A stretch of 64,000 bases of DNA from SAR202 cluster bacterium bin22. GTDB lineage: Bacteria > Chloroflexota > Dehalococcoidia > Lucifugimonadales > UBA3495. This document shows positions 23,079-32,001 of this stretch, one piece after another. Location: NCBI GenBank assembly GCA_002238505.1, contig MPMM01000009.1:1-64000 (forward strand). Reading direction: 5' to 3'. Both the position numbers and the translations under genes were made by a program. The notes below the pieces were generated by a model, which saw nothing but the letters and a program-made list of their open reading frames with translations, was not told the origin of the DNA and ran no database searches. The first letter of the stretch is position 1. Every line of letters starts with the position of its first letter.

Positions 23079-24195
23079 AGGATGGAGTGGCCTCCGCTAT
23101 CCGGACGTAGTGCATGGCGCCCACCTGCTTTACCATTCCCTTCAATTCAAGCATGGTCAGCAAACTGCCGACCAGCGCTATTGGCAGGCTTGCCTCGCGC
23201 CGGATGTCGTCTATATGCATTGGTTCGTGGTCCAGGCAACGCAGCAGGTCCTTTTCGCCATCGGCGTCGGGACTGGGCGGCAGGTTTTCCGCCAGCCTCA
23301 TTTCTATCTGCTTCGTTACCACTGTCAAATTCAGTTCTTCCAGAATGTCCGTGTGGCTTGAAACCAGCTTGGCCCCATCCTGAATGAGGCGGTTGGTCAG
23401 CTTGCTTGCCGGTGAGAATATGCTGCCCGGCACACAGAACACTTCCCTATTTTGCTCCAGGGCATGGTAAACCGTCCAGCGGGCCCCGCTCTTTTCGCCC
23501 GCTTCCACCACCAGCGTACCCAGGCTCAAGCCGCTTATCAGCCGGTTGCGCCTGGGAAACCCCCGCGGATCCGGCCGGGTGCCCAGGGGGTATTCGCTCA
23601 CCACCGCGCCCTGCTCTTCAATCTGCCGACTAAGGCCGGCATTATCTCTCGGGTAGATAATGTCCAGGCCGTTGGCCACCACTGCAATCGTGCGGCCGCC
23701 CTGGCTTAAAGCGGCCCGGTGGGCCATCGTATCCACCCCCAGGGCCAGCCCACTCACAATATTTATCCCGCTGCGTGCCAGTTCGCCGGAAATGGAGGCC
23801 GACACCTCGCGGCCATAGCTGGTTGGGCTTCGGGTCCCCACCACCGCCACCGCCCTTTCGTCCTCGGGCAACAGTGTTCCCTTAACGTAGAGTACCGGAG
23901 GCGGGTCGTCAATCTGTTTCAGGCGGTGAGGATAGCCGGAATCGTGCCAGGTTAAAGCCTGCACCCCGGCTTTTTCCAGCTTTTGCATTTCGCCTTCGGG
24001 CGAAATATGCCGCCGGACGTCGGCCAGGGCCGAGGCAATCCCGCCTTCCAGCCCGGCGTTGCGCAGTTCTCCCGGGCCGGCCTCCCAGGCCTTGCCCAGC
24101 TCTCCGAAGTAATTTTCCAGCTTTTTGAACCGGGTAGCGCCCAGTTTCTTTACCTGGCTCAGCGCTACCCAGTACTTGGTTTGCTCCTTGTCCAT
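23068..24195 (-). CDS. dprA: DNA-processing protein DprA
   Basis: The 375-residue protein loads RecA on incoming single-stranded DNA during transformation. An N-terminal helical domain is followed by the Rossmann-like core (VAVVGTRSPTSYGREV, SGLALGVDTMAHRAAL, SEYPLGTRPDPRGFPRRN, VVEAGEKSGARWTV) and a C-terminal winged helix (EPMHIDDIRREASL). It overlaps topA by 11 nt, a common bacterial pair. A promoter (TTGTTC, 18 bp, TAGAAT) ends only six bases before the ATG, so the transcript is probably leaderless. Confidence 0.95.
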   Translation of the reverse strand: MDKEQTKYWVALSQVKKLGATRFKKLENYFGELGKAWEAGPGELRNAGLEGGIASALADVRRHISPEGEMQKLEKAGVQALTWHDSGYPHRLKQIDDPPPVLYVKGTLLPEDERAVAVVGTRSPTSYGREVSASISGELARSGINIVSGLALGVDTMAHRAALSQGGRTIAVVANGLDIIYPRDNAGLSRQIEEQGAVVSEYPLGTRPDPRGFPRRNRLISGLSLGTLVVEAGEKSGARWTVYHALEQNREVFCVPGSIFSPASKLTNRLIQDGAKLVSSHTDILEELNLTVVTKQIEMRLAENLPPSPDADGEKDLLRCLDHEPMHIDDIRREASLPIALVGSLLTMLELKGMVKQVGAMHYVRIAEATPSYGN

Positions 24196-24525
24196 AGGCC
24201 GATTCTAGCACAGGCCAAAATTTGGGAACAATAACTCTCTGTCAGGATTGGGCAACTCCCCGTCAGAATTGGGTCGAACCGGCGGCCCCATTTCAAACAC
24301 TTGAAAGAAGTCCGGCGAGAGAAATCCGCTGAAAGAAGGCCGGTGGGTGAAGTCCGGGCCGTCCTGGCATCTCTTCCCGCCCAGCAGCCCCGGTCGGTAC
24401 TACCGGAATCTCCCGCGCCGACCGGCCCTCGCAACATGGTTCGGAAAGCCCCCGAACTGCCGCTAAACTGCCCGGCAATGCAAGGGCAAGGGTTCCGGGC
24501 CAGATGGGAAAATACCCGCGCTGTT
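24196..24525. other. Divergent spacer dprA / HPP gene
   Basis: It contains the dprA promoter. The plus-strand frame is open from 24301 but is compositionally odd and lacks a ribosome binding site, so it may be leader rather than coding. Confidence 0.4.
24202..24231 (-). promoter_or_regulatory. dprA promoter, leaderless
   Basis: The minus strand reads TTGTTC (24231-24226), 18 bp, then TAGAAT (24207-24202), with a TGTGC extended -10. The ATG at 24195 falls where transcription would start. Confidence 0.55.
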
Positions 24526-25083
24526 ATGGCGGAGAGAGCAAGAAGAAAACGGCGTCCGGTGCGTAGCATAGTCCTTGAAGGCCGGCTCATAGACCGGCGG
24601 TTTCGACGCCACTGGAAGAGCTACCTGTTTCAATGCGCCCTCTGCATGCTGGCGCTGCTGGCGATTCTGCTGGTGGTTGACGTGGTCCTCAGGGCCGCTA
24701 TCGTCGTCGCCATAGCGTCCACGGCATTCATCGTCTTTGTCCTGCCCCACAGCCAGGCAGCCAACCCTCGCCGCATCGTCGGAGGCCACCTTGTGGCCGT
24801 GCTTGTCGGGTCCGTCCTCTCCCTGCTCTACCTTCTGCCCGGCGGGGGAGACGTGGAAACCGCATCCCGTATCGTCCGGGATCTCATCGCCGTGGTTACC
24901 GTGGGCATCAGCATCCTCATAATGGTGCTGACCGACACCGAACACCCCCCGGCGGCGGGCACTGCCCTGGGCCTGGTTGTAGTGGGGTGGACACCTTCGG
25001 CAGTACTCTTTGTGGTGGCCGGCGCGCTGACTCTGTCCGCCATGCACTGGTGGCTGCGCCCCTACCTCAAGAACCTGCTCTGA
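24526..25083 (+). CDS. HPP-family integral membrane protein
   Basis: The 185-residue protein has a basic N terminus (RARRKRRPVRS), four to five membrane helices and the HPP motif in DTEHPPAAGTALGLVV (about residue 143), together with AANPRRIVGGHLVAVLVGS. HPP proteins are small membrane proteins; some plant and cyanobacterial relatives have been linked to nitrite transport. The start is uncertain. ATG 24526 gives the family length, while in-frame ATGs at 24478 and 24436 and the ORF start at 24301 would add residues with no clear homology. It is monocistronic. Confidence 0.75.
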   Translation: MAERARRKRRPVRSIVLEGRLIDRRFRRHWKSYLFQCALCMLALLAILLVVDVVLRAAIVVAIASTAFIVFVLPHSQAANPRRIVGGHLVAVLVGSVLSLLYLLPGGGDVETASRIVRDLIAVVTVGISILIMVLTDTEHPPAAGTALGLVVVGWTPSAVLFVVAGALTLSAMHWWLRPYLKNLL

Positions 25084-25394
25084 CGCCGCGCCCCCTTCCT
25101 CTCCAGGCTGAAAGTCAAGAGAAAGTGCCCCCGGCGCAGGGCTATCGCATGAATTCTGACTCTGTCCCATCACCCCTCCTACCGTCTTTCCCGCGCAGGC
25201 GGGAATCCAGACCCCATAGTATGTTCCCCACGATATCTTGTTGACCGTTCCCCGGAAGTTTGGCCAATTTGGCGCTCATGCGTTTGCCCTGGCCCACGGC
25301 GCTCCGGGTATGCCCGTCGAAATTGCTTTCCGTCATCCCCTCCATTTCTCCTGGCGATTTCTCTTGGCATGGAAGCGCGTCCATCAAGGCAATC

Positions 25395-25492
25395 CCATTT
25401 CAGCTTCGGGGCAATCCCGTCATTCCCGCATCGACGGAAACCTCGAACCTTGGGGGAATTTCGGCTGACGAGAAATTCTCCAAATGCGCTAG
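25395..25492. repeat. Dispersed repeat A, copy 4
   Basis: The order of blocks is CATTTCAGCTTCGGGGCAA, CCCGTCATTCCCGCATCGAC, AACCTCGAACCTTGGGGGAA and GAGAAATTCTCCAAATGCG, aligned with copies 2 and 3. Confidence 0.65.
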
Positions 25493-25738
25493 TGGTGCGA
25501 CAGGTTTGAAATGACGGGTTGGGGACTTACCGTCTTTCCGGCGCAGGCCGGAATCCAGGACCTTTCCGGTACTTTACGGTGCTTTGCGGTTGACCTGTGG
25601 CTACCCGTCCAAATTCCGAATCAAAACCGGAATGACGTTACATAGTTGCCACTCGTCAATTCAAAGCTGTTGAACTACTAGCCCTGCTGCGCCCATCAAT
25701 CTCCATTGACAGCATATCTGACTACTGCTAACCTACAT

Positions 25739-25759
25739 TGTTGACTGAATGACTCAACA
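25739..25759. promoter_or_regulatory. Candidate operator palindrome upstream of sufB
   Basis: The 21-bp element TGTTGA-CTGAATGAC-TCAACA has perfect 6-bp arms about 90 bases before the sufB ATG. It contains a TTGACT that may be a -35 box. It could bind an Fe-S regulator such as an Rrf2/IscR-type protein; this is inference. Confidence 0.35.
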
Positions 25760-25849
25760 ATTAATTTTGGAACTGGTAAGTTCTGGCCCGGGAAGGATAA
25801 TCTCTGGATTAGCCGGCCAGCTTAATACCAATCACGGGAGGATCGCCTT

Positions 25850-27307
25850 ATGACGACTCAACGGGTAATTTCCCGGGAGTCCACTGACATCGACTCCGAA
25901 TACAAGTGGGGCTTTACCATTGACATCGAGCAGGACGTTGCCCCCAAGGGCCTCAGCGAAGACATCGTCCGCTTCATTTCGGCCAAGAAGGAAGAGCCGG
26001 AATGGATGCTGGAATGGCGGCTGAAGGCCTACCGGTACTGGATAACCCTCAACGAAGAGGAACCCAAGTGGGCCAACATCCAGCACCCCCGCATCGATTT
26101 CCAGGACATCATCTACTACGCCTCGCCCAACTCGAAGGACGGCCCCAAGAACATGGACGAGGTGGACCCGGAACTGTTGGAAGCCTTCAACAAGCTCGGC
26201 ATTCCCCTCGAAGAGCAGAAGCAACTGGCTGGCGTGGCCGTGGATGCGGTGCTGGACAGCTCATCGGTAGCCACCACCTATAAGGATACGCTGGAGAAGG
26301 CCGGGGTCATTTTCTGCTCCATGAGCGAAGCCATCCGCAATCACCCGGAACTGGTCCAGAAATACCTGGGCTCGGTGGTACCCTACGCCGACAACTTCTA
26401 CGCCGCCCTCAACTCGGCGGTGTTCAGCGACGGCTCTTTCGCCTACATCCCCAAGGGCGTACGCTGCCCCATGGAACTGATGACCTATTTCCGCATTAAC
26501 GCCATGGACAGCGGCCAGTTCGAGCGCACCCTGATCGTTGCCGAAGAAGGCGCGTACGTTAGCTACCTGGAGGGCTGCACCGCCCCCATGCGCAAGACCA
26601 ACCAGCTTCACGCTGCCGTGGTCGAACTGGTGGCCCTGGACGACGCCGAAATCAAGTACTCCACTCTGCAGAACTGGTTCCCCGGCGACAAGGAGGGCAA
26701 CGGCGGCGTCTATAACTTCGTCACCAAACGCGGCAAGTGCCAGGGCAAAAACTCAAAGATCTCCTGGACCCAGGTGGAGACCGGTTCAGCCATCACCTGG
26801 AAGTACCCCAGCGTAATCCTGCAGGGCGACAACTCCACCGGGGAGTTTTACTCCGTGGCCCTGGTCAACAATTTCCAGCAGGCCGACACCGGCACCAAGA
26901 TGATTCACATCGGCAAGAACACCAAGAGCACCATCGTCGCCAAGGGCATTTCCGCTGGAAAGGGTCAGAATACCTACCGGGGCCTGGTCAAGATTATGCC
27001 CTCCGCCACCAACGCGCGGAACTTCACCCAGTGCGATTCCCTGCTGGTTGGCGACCAGTGTGGCGCCCATACCGTTCCCTACATCGAGGTGCAGAACCCT
27101 ACGGCCCAGCTGGAGCACGAAGCTACCACGTCCAAGGTCAGCGACGACCAGCTTTTCTATTGCCAGCAGCGGGGCATCTCGCCCGAGGAAGCCAACTACA
27201 TGATCATCAACGGCTTCTGCCGGGGCATCTTCCAGGAACTGCCCTTCGAGTTCGCCATGGAAGCAGGCCAGCTGATGAAGGTGAGCCTGGAAGGGACAGT
27301 GGGGTAG
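25850..27307 (+). CDS. sufB: Fe-S cluster assembly protein SufB
   Basis: The 485-residue SufB is the scaffold subunit of SufBC2D, where nascent Fe-S clusters form using sulfur from SufS. It matches the family end to end: [40 protein letters not shown], a beta-helix core with [20 protein letters not shown], and the C-terminal [21 protein letters not shown] precedes the ATG. It is the first gene of sufBCDSU, 204 bp before sufC. Confidence 0.97.
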   Translation: MTTQRVISRESTDIDSEYKWGFTIDIEQDVAPKGLSEDIVRFISAKKEEPEWMLEWRLKAYRYWITLNEEEPKWANIQHPRIDFQDIIYYASPNSKDGPKNMDEVDPELLEAFNKLGIPLEEQKQLAGVAVDAVLDSSSVATTYKDTLEKAGVIFCSMSEAIRNHPELVQKYLGSVVPYADNFYAALNSAVFSDGSFAYIPKGVRCPMELMTYFRINAMDSGQFERTLIVAEEGAYVSYLEGCTAPMRKTNQLHAAVVELVALDDAEIKYSTLQNWFPGDKEGNGGVYNFVTKRGKCQGKNSKISWTQVETGSAITWKYPSVILQGDNSTGEFYSVALVNNFQQADTGTKMIHIGKNTKSTIVAKGISAGKGQNTYRGLVKIMPSATNARNFTQCDSLLVGDQCGAHTVPYIEVQNPTAQLEHEATTSKVSDDQLFYCQQRGISPEEANYMIINGFCRGIFQELPFEFAMEAGQLMKVSLEGTVG

Positions 27308-27335
27308 GGGCTGGGTCCCGGATAGTACCCGGTAT

Positions 27336-27494
27336 TTGGCATTGGATGTTGTCAGCTACGTGCGCCCGGCAAATCTCTTCACCGCCAGTCCGGGACTTAT
27401 TGCAAGGCAAATAGGTTTTCTTAAACCTGATGTGTTTAACGATTTTATTGACCAGGCGATTCGGTTCCTGAACGAACACCGATTGCCAAATTAA
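27336..27494 (+). pseudogene. Short frame, possible MazF/PemK-like C-terminal remnant
   Basis: Between sufB and sufC an uninterrupted frame reads LALDVVSYVRPANLF, then TASPGLIARQIGFLKPDVFN and DFIDQAIRFLNEHRLPN. It has the look of the last third of MazF/PemK toxins (SYVR..LFT, I.xxIGxLKP, then a terminal helix). No start codon with a ribosome binding site is visible, only TTG at 27336 or 27342. If real it is a gene fragment lodged inside the suf operon. Low confidence; it may be chance. Confidence 0.3.
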
Positions 27495-27511
27495 GGAGCA
27501 AAACCACCAAA

Positions 27512-28279
27512 ATGCCACCCATTCTGGAAGTTAAAGACCTCCACGTTTCCGTGGAAGACCAGGAAATACTTAGCGGCGTAAACCTGACCGTCAACGCCGG
27601 CGAGGTTCACGCCATCATGGGGCCCAACGGCTCCGGCAAAAGCACCCTGGCCAGCACCCTGGCAGGGCGGGCCGACTATGAAGTCACCTCCGGCGAGGCC
27701 GTCTATCGCGGGATGGACCTCCTCGCCCTGCAACCCGAAGAACGGGCCCGCGAGGGCGTCTTCCTTGCCTTCCAGTACCCGTTGGAGTTGCCCGGCGTAA
27801 GGGCCTGGCAGTTCCTCAAGGCCGCCGCCGACGCCAGGCGCGTCCACCGGGGCGAGGAGGAATACAGCGCCCGCGACTTTGACCGCATGTTGCGGGAGAA
27901 GGTCAAGCTGGTGGAAATCGACCCTGAACTGGTCCGCCGCTCTGTCAACGAGGGCTTTTCCGGCGGCGAAAAGAAGCGCAACGAAATCCTGCAGATGGCC
28001 ATCCTGGAACCCACCCTGGCCCTGCTGGACGAGACCGACTCCGGTCTGGACATTGACGCCCTGCGCATTGTCTCCGACGGCGTGAACAGCCTGCGCAACT
28101 CCGAAAATGCCATCGTGCTCGTAACCCACTACCAGCGCCTCCTCAACTACATCACCCCCGACCGCGTCCACGTCCTGCTCGACGGCCGCATCGTCCGCTC
28201 CGGCGGCCCCGAACTGGCCCTGGAACTGGAAGAAAAGGGCTACGACTGGATCAAGGAAGCAGTGGAGGCCGGCAACTAA
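27512..28279 (+). CDS. sufC: Fe-S cluster assembly ATPase SufC
   Basis: This 255-residue ABC-type ATPase drives the SufBC2D complex. It shows Walker A GPNGSGKSTLASTL (residues 34-47), Q-loop FLAFQYPLELPG, signature SGGEKKRNEI and Walker B LALLDETDSGLDIDAL, followed by the H-loop VTHYQRLL. GGAG is placed upstream of the ATG. It is followed after two bases by sufD. Confidence 0.97.
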   Translation: MPPILEVKDLHVSVEDQEILSGVNLTVNAGEVHAIMGPNGSGKSTLASTLAGRADYEVTSGEAVYRGMDLLALQPEERAREGVFLAFQYPLELPGVRAWQFLKAAADARRVHRGEEEYSARDFDRMLREKVKLVEIDPELVRRSVNEGFSGGEKKRNEILQMAILEPTLALLDETDSGLDIDALRIVSDGVNSLRNSENAIVLVTHYQRLLNYITPDRVHVLLDGRIVRSGGPELALELEEKGYDWIKEAVEAGN

Positions 28280-28281
28280 CC

Positions 28282-29676
28282 ATGAGCACCGCCCCCACCA
28301 TAAACCATCCCGCTTACTACGCGGATTACCAGAACCTGCGCCAGCAGCTCTCGGGTAGCAGCCCTTCCTGGCTGAACGACCTGCGCGCCGCAGCCTGGGA
28401 GCGGTTCGATGCCAGCGGTTTCCCCACCGCCCGACGGGGCAACGAACCCTGGAAATACACCAACGTCAGGCCCATAGCCCAGGGCCGGTTCGACTCTCCC
28501 GCCAGCGGCAAGGACCCCGAAGCATTGCTGCTTGCCGAGGGCAACAGCGTGCCCTCAACCGGTTTCGAACCGGAGTGGCTGACCCTGATCTTTGTCGATG
28601 GCAAGCCGGTGGTTACCCCCGAAACCCGCCCAGGCATAGTAGGTACCTTGGCGCCCGCGCTGACTGAGGGGGGAGACGGCCCGACCGGAACCCGTGAGAA
28701 CCTCGGCCACCACGCCACCATCGCCGAAGACGCCTTTGTCGCCTTGAATACTGCCTTTTTGAACGACGGGGCCTGTGTCAGTTTGCCCGATGATTACGAC
28801 GAGGAAGTCTTCCTGAACCTGGTTTACGTTCAGGACAGCCCGGACTCGGTTAATTACCCCCGCACGCTGATTGTCGCCGGACGCAACACCAGGCTAACCG
28901 TGTTCGAGTCCTACATCAGCGTCAACTCTGACAACGCGCCCCAGTACTTCACCAACGCCGTTACCGAGGTTGCGGTGGGCGAGGGCGCCCGGGTAACCCA
29001 CTATCGCCTGCTGAATGAAAGCCGCAACGCCTACCACGTGGGCTCCACCCGCGTCACCCAGGCCCGCGACAGCAGCTACGAGGCCGGCTCCTTTGCCATG
29101 GGCTGCTCCCTCGGCCGCCACGACCTGTCCGTGCTGCTGGATGGGACCGGAGCTAATTGCTCGCTGAACGGCCTGTACCTGACCGACAATACCGAGCACA
29201 TGGACAACCTGGTCTCCATTGACCACGCTCATCCCCACGGTACCAGCCGCCTCTACTACAAGGGCATCCTCGACGGCCGCTCCCGCGCCGTCTTCGGCGG
29301 CACGGTACTGGTTCGGGAGGACGCCCAGAAAACCGATGCCCAGCAGACGGACAAGAACCTGATCCTGTCCGACCGGGCCGAGGTGGACAGCAAGCCCAGC
29401 CTGCTGATTTACGCCGATGACGTTAAGTGCGGCCACGGCGCCACCGCCGGCCATATTGACGACGATACCCTCTTCTACATGCAGAGTCGCGGCATAGACC
29501 CGCAGACCGCCAGCCAGATACTTATCCACGCCTTTGCCAGCGAGATTATCGAAACCGTCAGCTCCGAACCGGTACGTGACTACCTGGACCGGCTCTTTCT
29601 TGAAACGGTCAGCGGCAAGACGATTTCCGGCCTGGGCGGCAGACCCGTTTCCCCCCAGCGCCAGGGAGGTGCCTAG
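28282..29676 (+). CDS. sufD: Fe-S cluster assembly protein SufD
   Basis: The 464-residue SufD is the paralogous partner of SufB in the scaffold complex. It has the helical N terminus with ARRGNEPWKYTNVRPI, the central beta-helix (NLVSIDHAHPHGTSRLYYKG, GRSRAVFGGTVLVREDAQKT) and the conserved end KCGHGATAGHIDDDTLFYMQ, SRGIDPQTASQILIHAFASE. It is packed between sufC and sufS with almost no spacer. Confidence 0.96.
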   Translation: MSTAPTINHPAYYADYQNLRQQLSGSSPSWLNDLRAAAWERFDASGFPTARRGNEPWKYTNVRPIAQGRFDSPASGKDPEALLLAEGNSVPSTGFEPEWLTLIFVDGKPVVTPETRPGIVGTLAPALTEGGDGPTGTRENLGHHATIAEDAFVALNTAFLNDGACVSLPDDYDEEVFLNLVYVQDSPDSVNYPRTLIVAGRNTRLTVFESYISVNSDNAPQYFTNAVTEVAVGEGARVTHYRLLNESRNAYHVGSTRVTQARDSSYEAGSFAMGCSLGRHDLSVLLDGTGANCSLNGLYLTDNTEHMDNLVSIDHAHPHGTSRLYYKGILDGRSRAVFGGTVLVREDAQKTDAQQTDKNLILSDRAEVDSKPSLLIYADDVKCGHGATAGHIDDDTLFYMQSRGIDPQTASQILIHAFASEIIETVSSEPVRDYLDRLFLETVSGKTISGLGGRPVSPQRQGGA

Positions 29677-29677
29677 A

Positions 29678-30916
29678 GTGACAGCATCCGTAAACTCATT
29701 TAACGTGACCAGGATTCGGGAAGACTTCCCCATCCTCAAGGAAACAGTCAACGGTAAGCCCTTGGTGTACCTGGACAACGCCGCTACCAGCCAGAAGCCC
29801 CAGGCAGTAATCGACGCCCTGGTCAACTACTACATGACCGAAAATTCCAACGTCCACCGCGGCGTCCATACCCTCAGCCAGAAGGCCACTGACGCTTACG
29901 AGGGCGCCCGGGAAAAGGTCCGCCAGTTCATCAATGCCGAACACGACAAGGAGATAATCTTTGTCCGGGGCACCACCGAAGGCATCAACCTCGTGGCCCA
30001 GACCTACGGCAGGACCCACATTGGGGCGGGCGACGAAATCATAGTCACCGCCATGGAACACCACTCCAACATTGTCCCCTGGCAGATGCTCTGCGAGGAA
30101 AAGGGCGCCCACCTGAAGGTCATCCCCATCAATGACGATGGCGAACTGCTGCTGGATGAGTATGAGAAGCTCCTGAGTCCTCGAACGAAGCTGGTCTCCA
30201 TCGTCCACCAGTCCAACGCCCTTGGCACCATCAACCCGGTCGAGCAGGTCATTGAGCTGGCCCACTCCCGGGGCATTCCCGTCCTCCTGGACGGGGCCCA
30301 GGCCGTAGCCCACGTACCCATCGACGTAACCAGCCTGGGCTGCGACTTTTACGCCTTCTCCGGCCACAAGCTTTACGGCCCGACGGGCGTGGGTGTCCTG
30401 TACGGGCGTGCCGAATTGCTGGACGCCATGCCACCCTACCAGGGCGGCGGCGAGATGATCCGCTCCGTTTCCTTCGAGAAAACCCTGTACAACGTCATAC
30501 CCAACAAGTTCGAGGCCGGTACCCAGAACATCGCCGGCAGCATTGGCCTCGGCGTTGCCATCGACTACGTCAACAGCGTGGGCATGAACAACATCGCCGC
30601 CTACGAGAACGAGCTTCTGGCCTACGGTACCGAACGGCTGTCCGAAATTGAACCGGTACGCCTCATCGGCACCGCCCGCCACAAGGGAAGCATCCTATCC
30701 TTTGTCATGGACACCGCTCACCCCCACGACGTGGGCACCATCCTCGACGCCGAGGGCATCGCCGTGCGCACCGGACACCACTGCGCCCAGCCCCTCATGG
30801 ACCGCTATGGCGTTCCCGCCACCATCCGCGCTTCCCTGGCCTTCTACAACACCAAAGAGGAAATTGACACCCTGGTCAAGGGCATTGACCGGGTTATCGA
30901 GGTATTCAGCCGCTGA
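29678..30916 (+). CDS. sufS: Cysteine desulfurase SufS
   Basis: The 412-residue PLP enzyme mobilises sulfur from cysteine. Visible features are YLDNAATSQKPQAVI, TTEGINLVAQT, the PLP lysine in FYAFSGHKLYGPTGVGVLYG and the catalytic-cysteine loop RTGHHCAQPLMDRYG, as expected for group II (SufS) desulfurases that hand sulfur to SufU. The start is GTG 29678, directly after the sufD stop, with GGGAGG at good spacing; a longer frame overlapping sufD is not needed. The stop overlaps the sufU ATG (TGATG). Confidence 0.96.
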   Translation: MTASVNSFNVTRIREDFPILKETVNGKPLVYLDNAATSQKPQAVIDALVNYYMTENSNVHRGVHTLSQKATDAYEGAREKVRQFINAEHDKEIIFVRGTTEGINLVAQTYGRTHIGAGDEIIVTAMEHHSNIVPWQMLCEEKGAHLKVIPINDDGELLLDEYEKLLSPRTKLVSIVHQSNALGTINPVEQVIELAHSRGIPVLLDGAQAVAHVPIDVTSLGCDFYAFSGHKLYGPTGVGVLYGRAELLDAMPPYQGGGEMIRSVSFEKTLYNVIPNKFEAGTQNIAGSIGLGVAIDYVNSVGMNNIAAYENELLAYGTERLSEIEPVRLIGTARHKGSILSFVMDTAHPHDVGTILDAEGIAVRTGHHCAQPLMDRYGVPATIRASLAFYNTKEEIDTLVKGIDRVIEVFSR

Positions 30917-31365
30917 TGTCTAACCTGCACGACCTCTACCAGGAAATCCTGCTCGAGCACAACAACAAGCCCCGCAACTTCCGAAAACTGGATGACGCCA
31001 ACCGGCAGGCCGACGGCTACAATCCCCTGTGCGGCGACCAGATTACCCTGTACCTCAAGGTGGAAGACGACGTAATCGCCGACGTGTCCTTCCAGGGTGT
31101 GGGCTGCGCCATTTCCCGCGCCTCCGCCTCCATGCTGACCCAGTGCGTCAAGGGCCAGACTTTGAACAAGGCCGAGGAGATATTCGGCGGCTTCCACTCG
31201 CTGATAACCGAACCCGATGCCGACGTGGACTATGACCTGCTGGGAGACCTGGAAATGCTCTCCGGCGTTTCCGCCTTCCCCACCCGCATCAAGTGCGCGG
31301 TGCTGGCCTGGCACACCCTCAACGCCGCCATCGAGGGCACGGAAAACTCGGTAACTACCGAGTAG
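30916..31365 (+). CDS. sufU: Sulfur-transfer/scaffold protein SufU
   Basis: The 149-residue protein ends the suf operon. It has cysteines in NPLCGDQ, FQGVGCAISRASASM and TRIKCAVLAWHTL and the 18-residue insertion typical of SufU between the second and third cysteine (HSLITEPDADVDYDLL). SufU accepts persulfide from SufS through its zinc site. The start overlaps the sufS stop by one base. A second scaffold-type paralogue is encoded at 6254-6721. Confidence 0.95.
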   Translation: MSNLHDLYQEILLEHNNKPRNFRKLDDANRQADGYNPLCGDQITLYLKVEDDVIADVSFQGVGCAISRASASMLTQCVKGQTLNKAEEIFGGFHSLITEPDADVDYDLLGDLEMLSGVSAFPTRIKCAVLAWHTLNAAIEGTENSVTTE

Positions 31366-31574
31366 CCCCTTCCCCACTGGTTGGGCCTGTCAGAAACACC
31401 ACCGGCCACCCTTGGCACACTCCGTCCCACCCTTGCGGGTCCATTGCCGCCATCGTTTGGTCATGCCTCCCAGGCACGACTCCGCCAGGCACGGTCAGTC
31501 CGCCTCGCTGCCCCCATGTTCACCGCCTCTCCTGGGATTCGGGCAGCGCCCCCTGCCAGATGGCCGCGATACCC

Positions 31575-31602
31575 GTAGGGGCGGTTCGCGAACCGCCCCT
31601 AC
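31575..31602. repeat. GTAGGGGCG-type perfect palindrome
   Basis: GTAGGGGCGGTTCG and its exact complement form a 14-bp arm palindrome. The outer arms are shared with the other family members; the inner part differs (GGTTCGCGAACC instead of GCACGGCCGTGC). Confidence 0.8.
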
Positions 31603-31697
31603 CCCTGGCCTGCATTGCTCCCCACCCTGCTCAGGCTGCCAGGACAATCGCGTTTCAGCTTCAGACTATAGGTGCAGACCTCCGCTAGGCATAAGCC

Positions 31698-31899
31698 ATG
31701 TCGCCCTGAGCGCAGCCGAAGGGCCTAGAATCCCTCCCACCTTTCCGGCTACGGGCCCCAAAGCTGGTTTGCTCCAGGTCACAAGCCACGCCACCCTGAG
31801 CGCAGCCGAAAGGCCTGAAATCCCTCCCAACCGTCCCGCTAGCTGGTCTGCGGAATCGTGTCTGCATTCTCTAACCCCTCCGCAACGACAATCTCCCTA
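31698..31899. repeat. Dispersed repeat B, copy 3 (with doubled core)
   Basis: It contains two CCCTGAGCGCAGCCGAA cores (31704 and 31795 regions), then GTGTCTGCATTCTCTAACC and CGCAACGACAATCTCCC. The ends match copies at 4668 and 14457. Confidence 0.6.
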
Positions 31900-31932
31900 A
31901 GACGCGAAGCCCCGCCCCGGCTGCAATCTCAA

Positions 31933-31962
31933 TTGCCCGTCCAACAGCCCCCGTGTTATACT
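31933..31962 (+). promoter_or_regulatory. rpsB promoter
   Basis: TTGCCC, an 18-bp spacer, then TATACT with a TGT extended -10 lies about 40 bases before the rpsB ATG. Confidence 0.55.
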
Positions 31963-32001
31963 TCTGGAAATTCTGCGATAGCAGTTATAAGGACAGTGTA
32001 T

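Larger units (their letters stand above)
25084..25849. other. Long spacer upstream of the suf operon
   Basis: It contains two hairpins of the TTTCCCGCGCAGGCGGGAATCCAG type (about 25187-25212 and 25532-25557), repeat A copy 4 (25395-25492) and a candidate operator (25739-25759). No gene is supported. Confidence 0.6.
31366..32001. other. Repeat-rich spacer before rpsB
   Basis: It contains a palindrome (31575-31602), repeat B copy 3 (31698-31899) and the rpsB promoter (31933-31962). No gene is supported. Confidence 0.6.
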
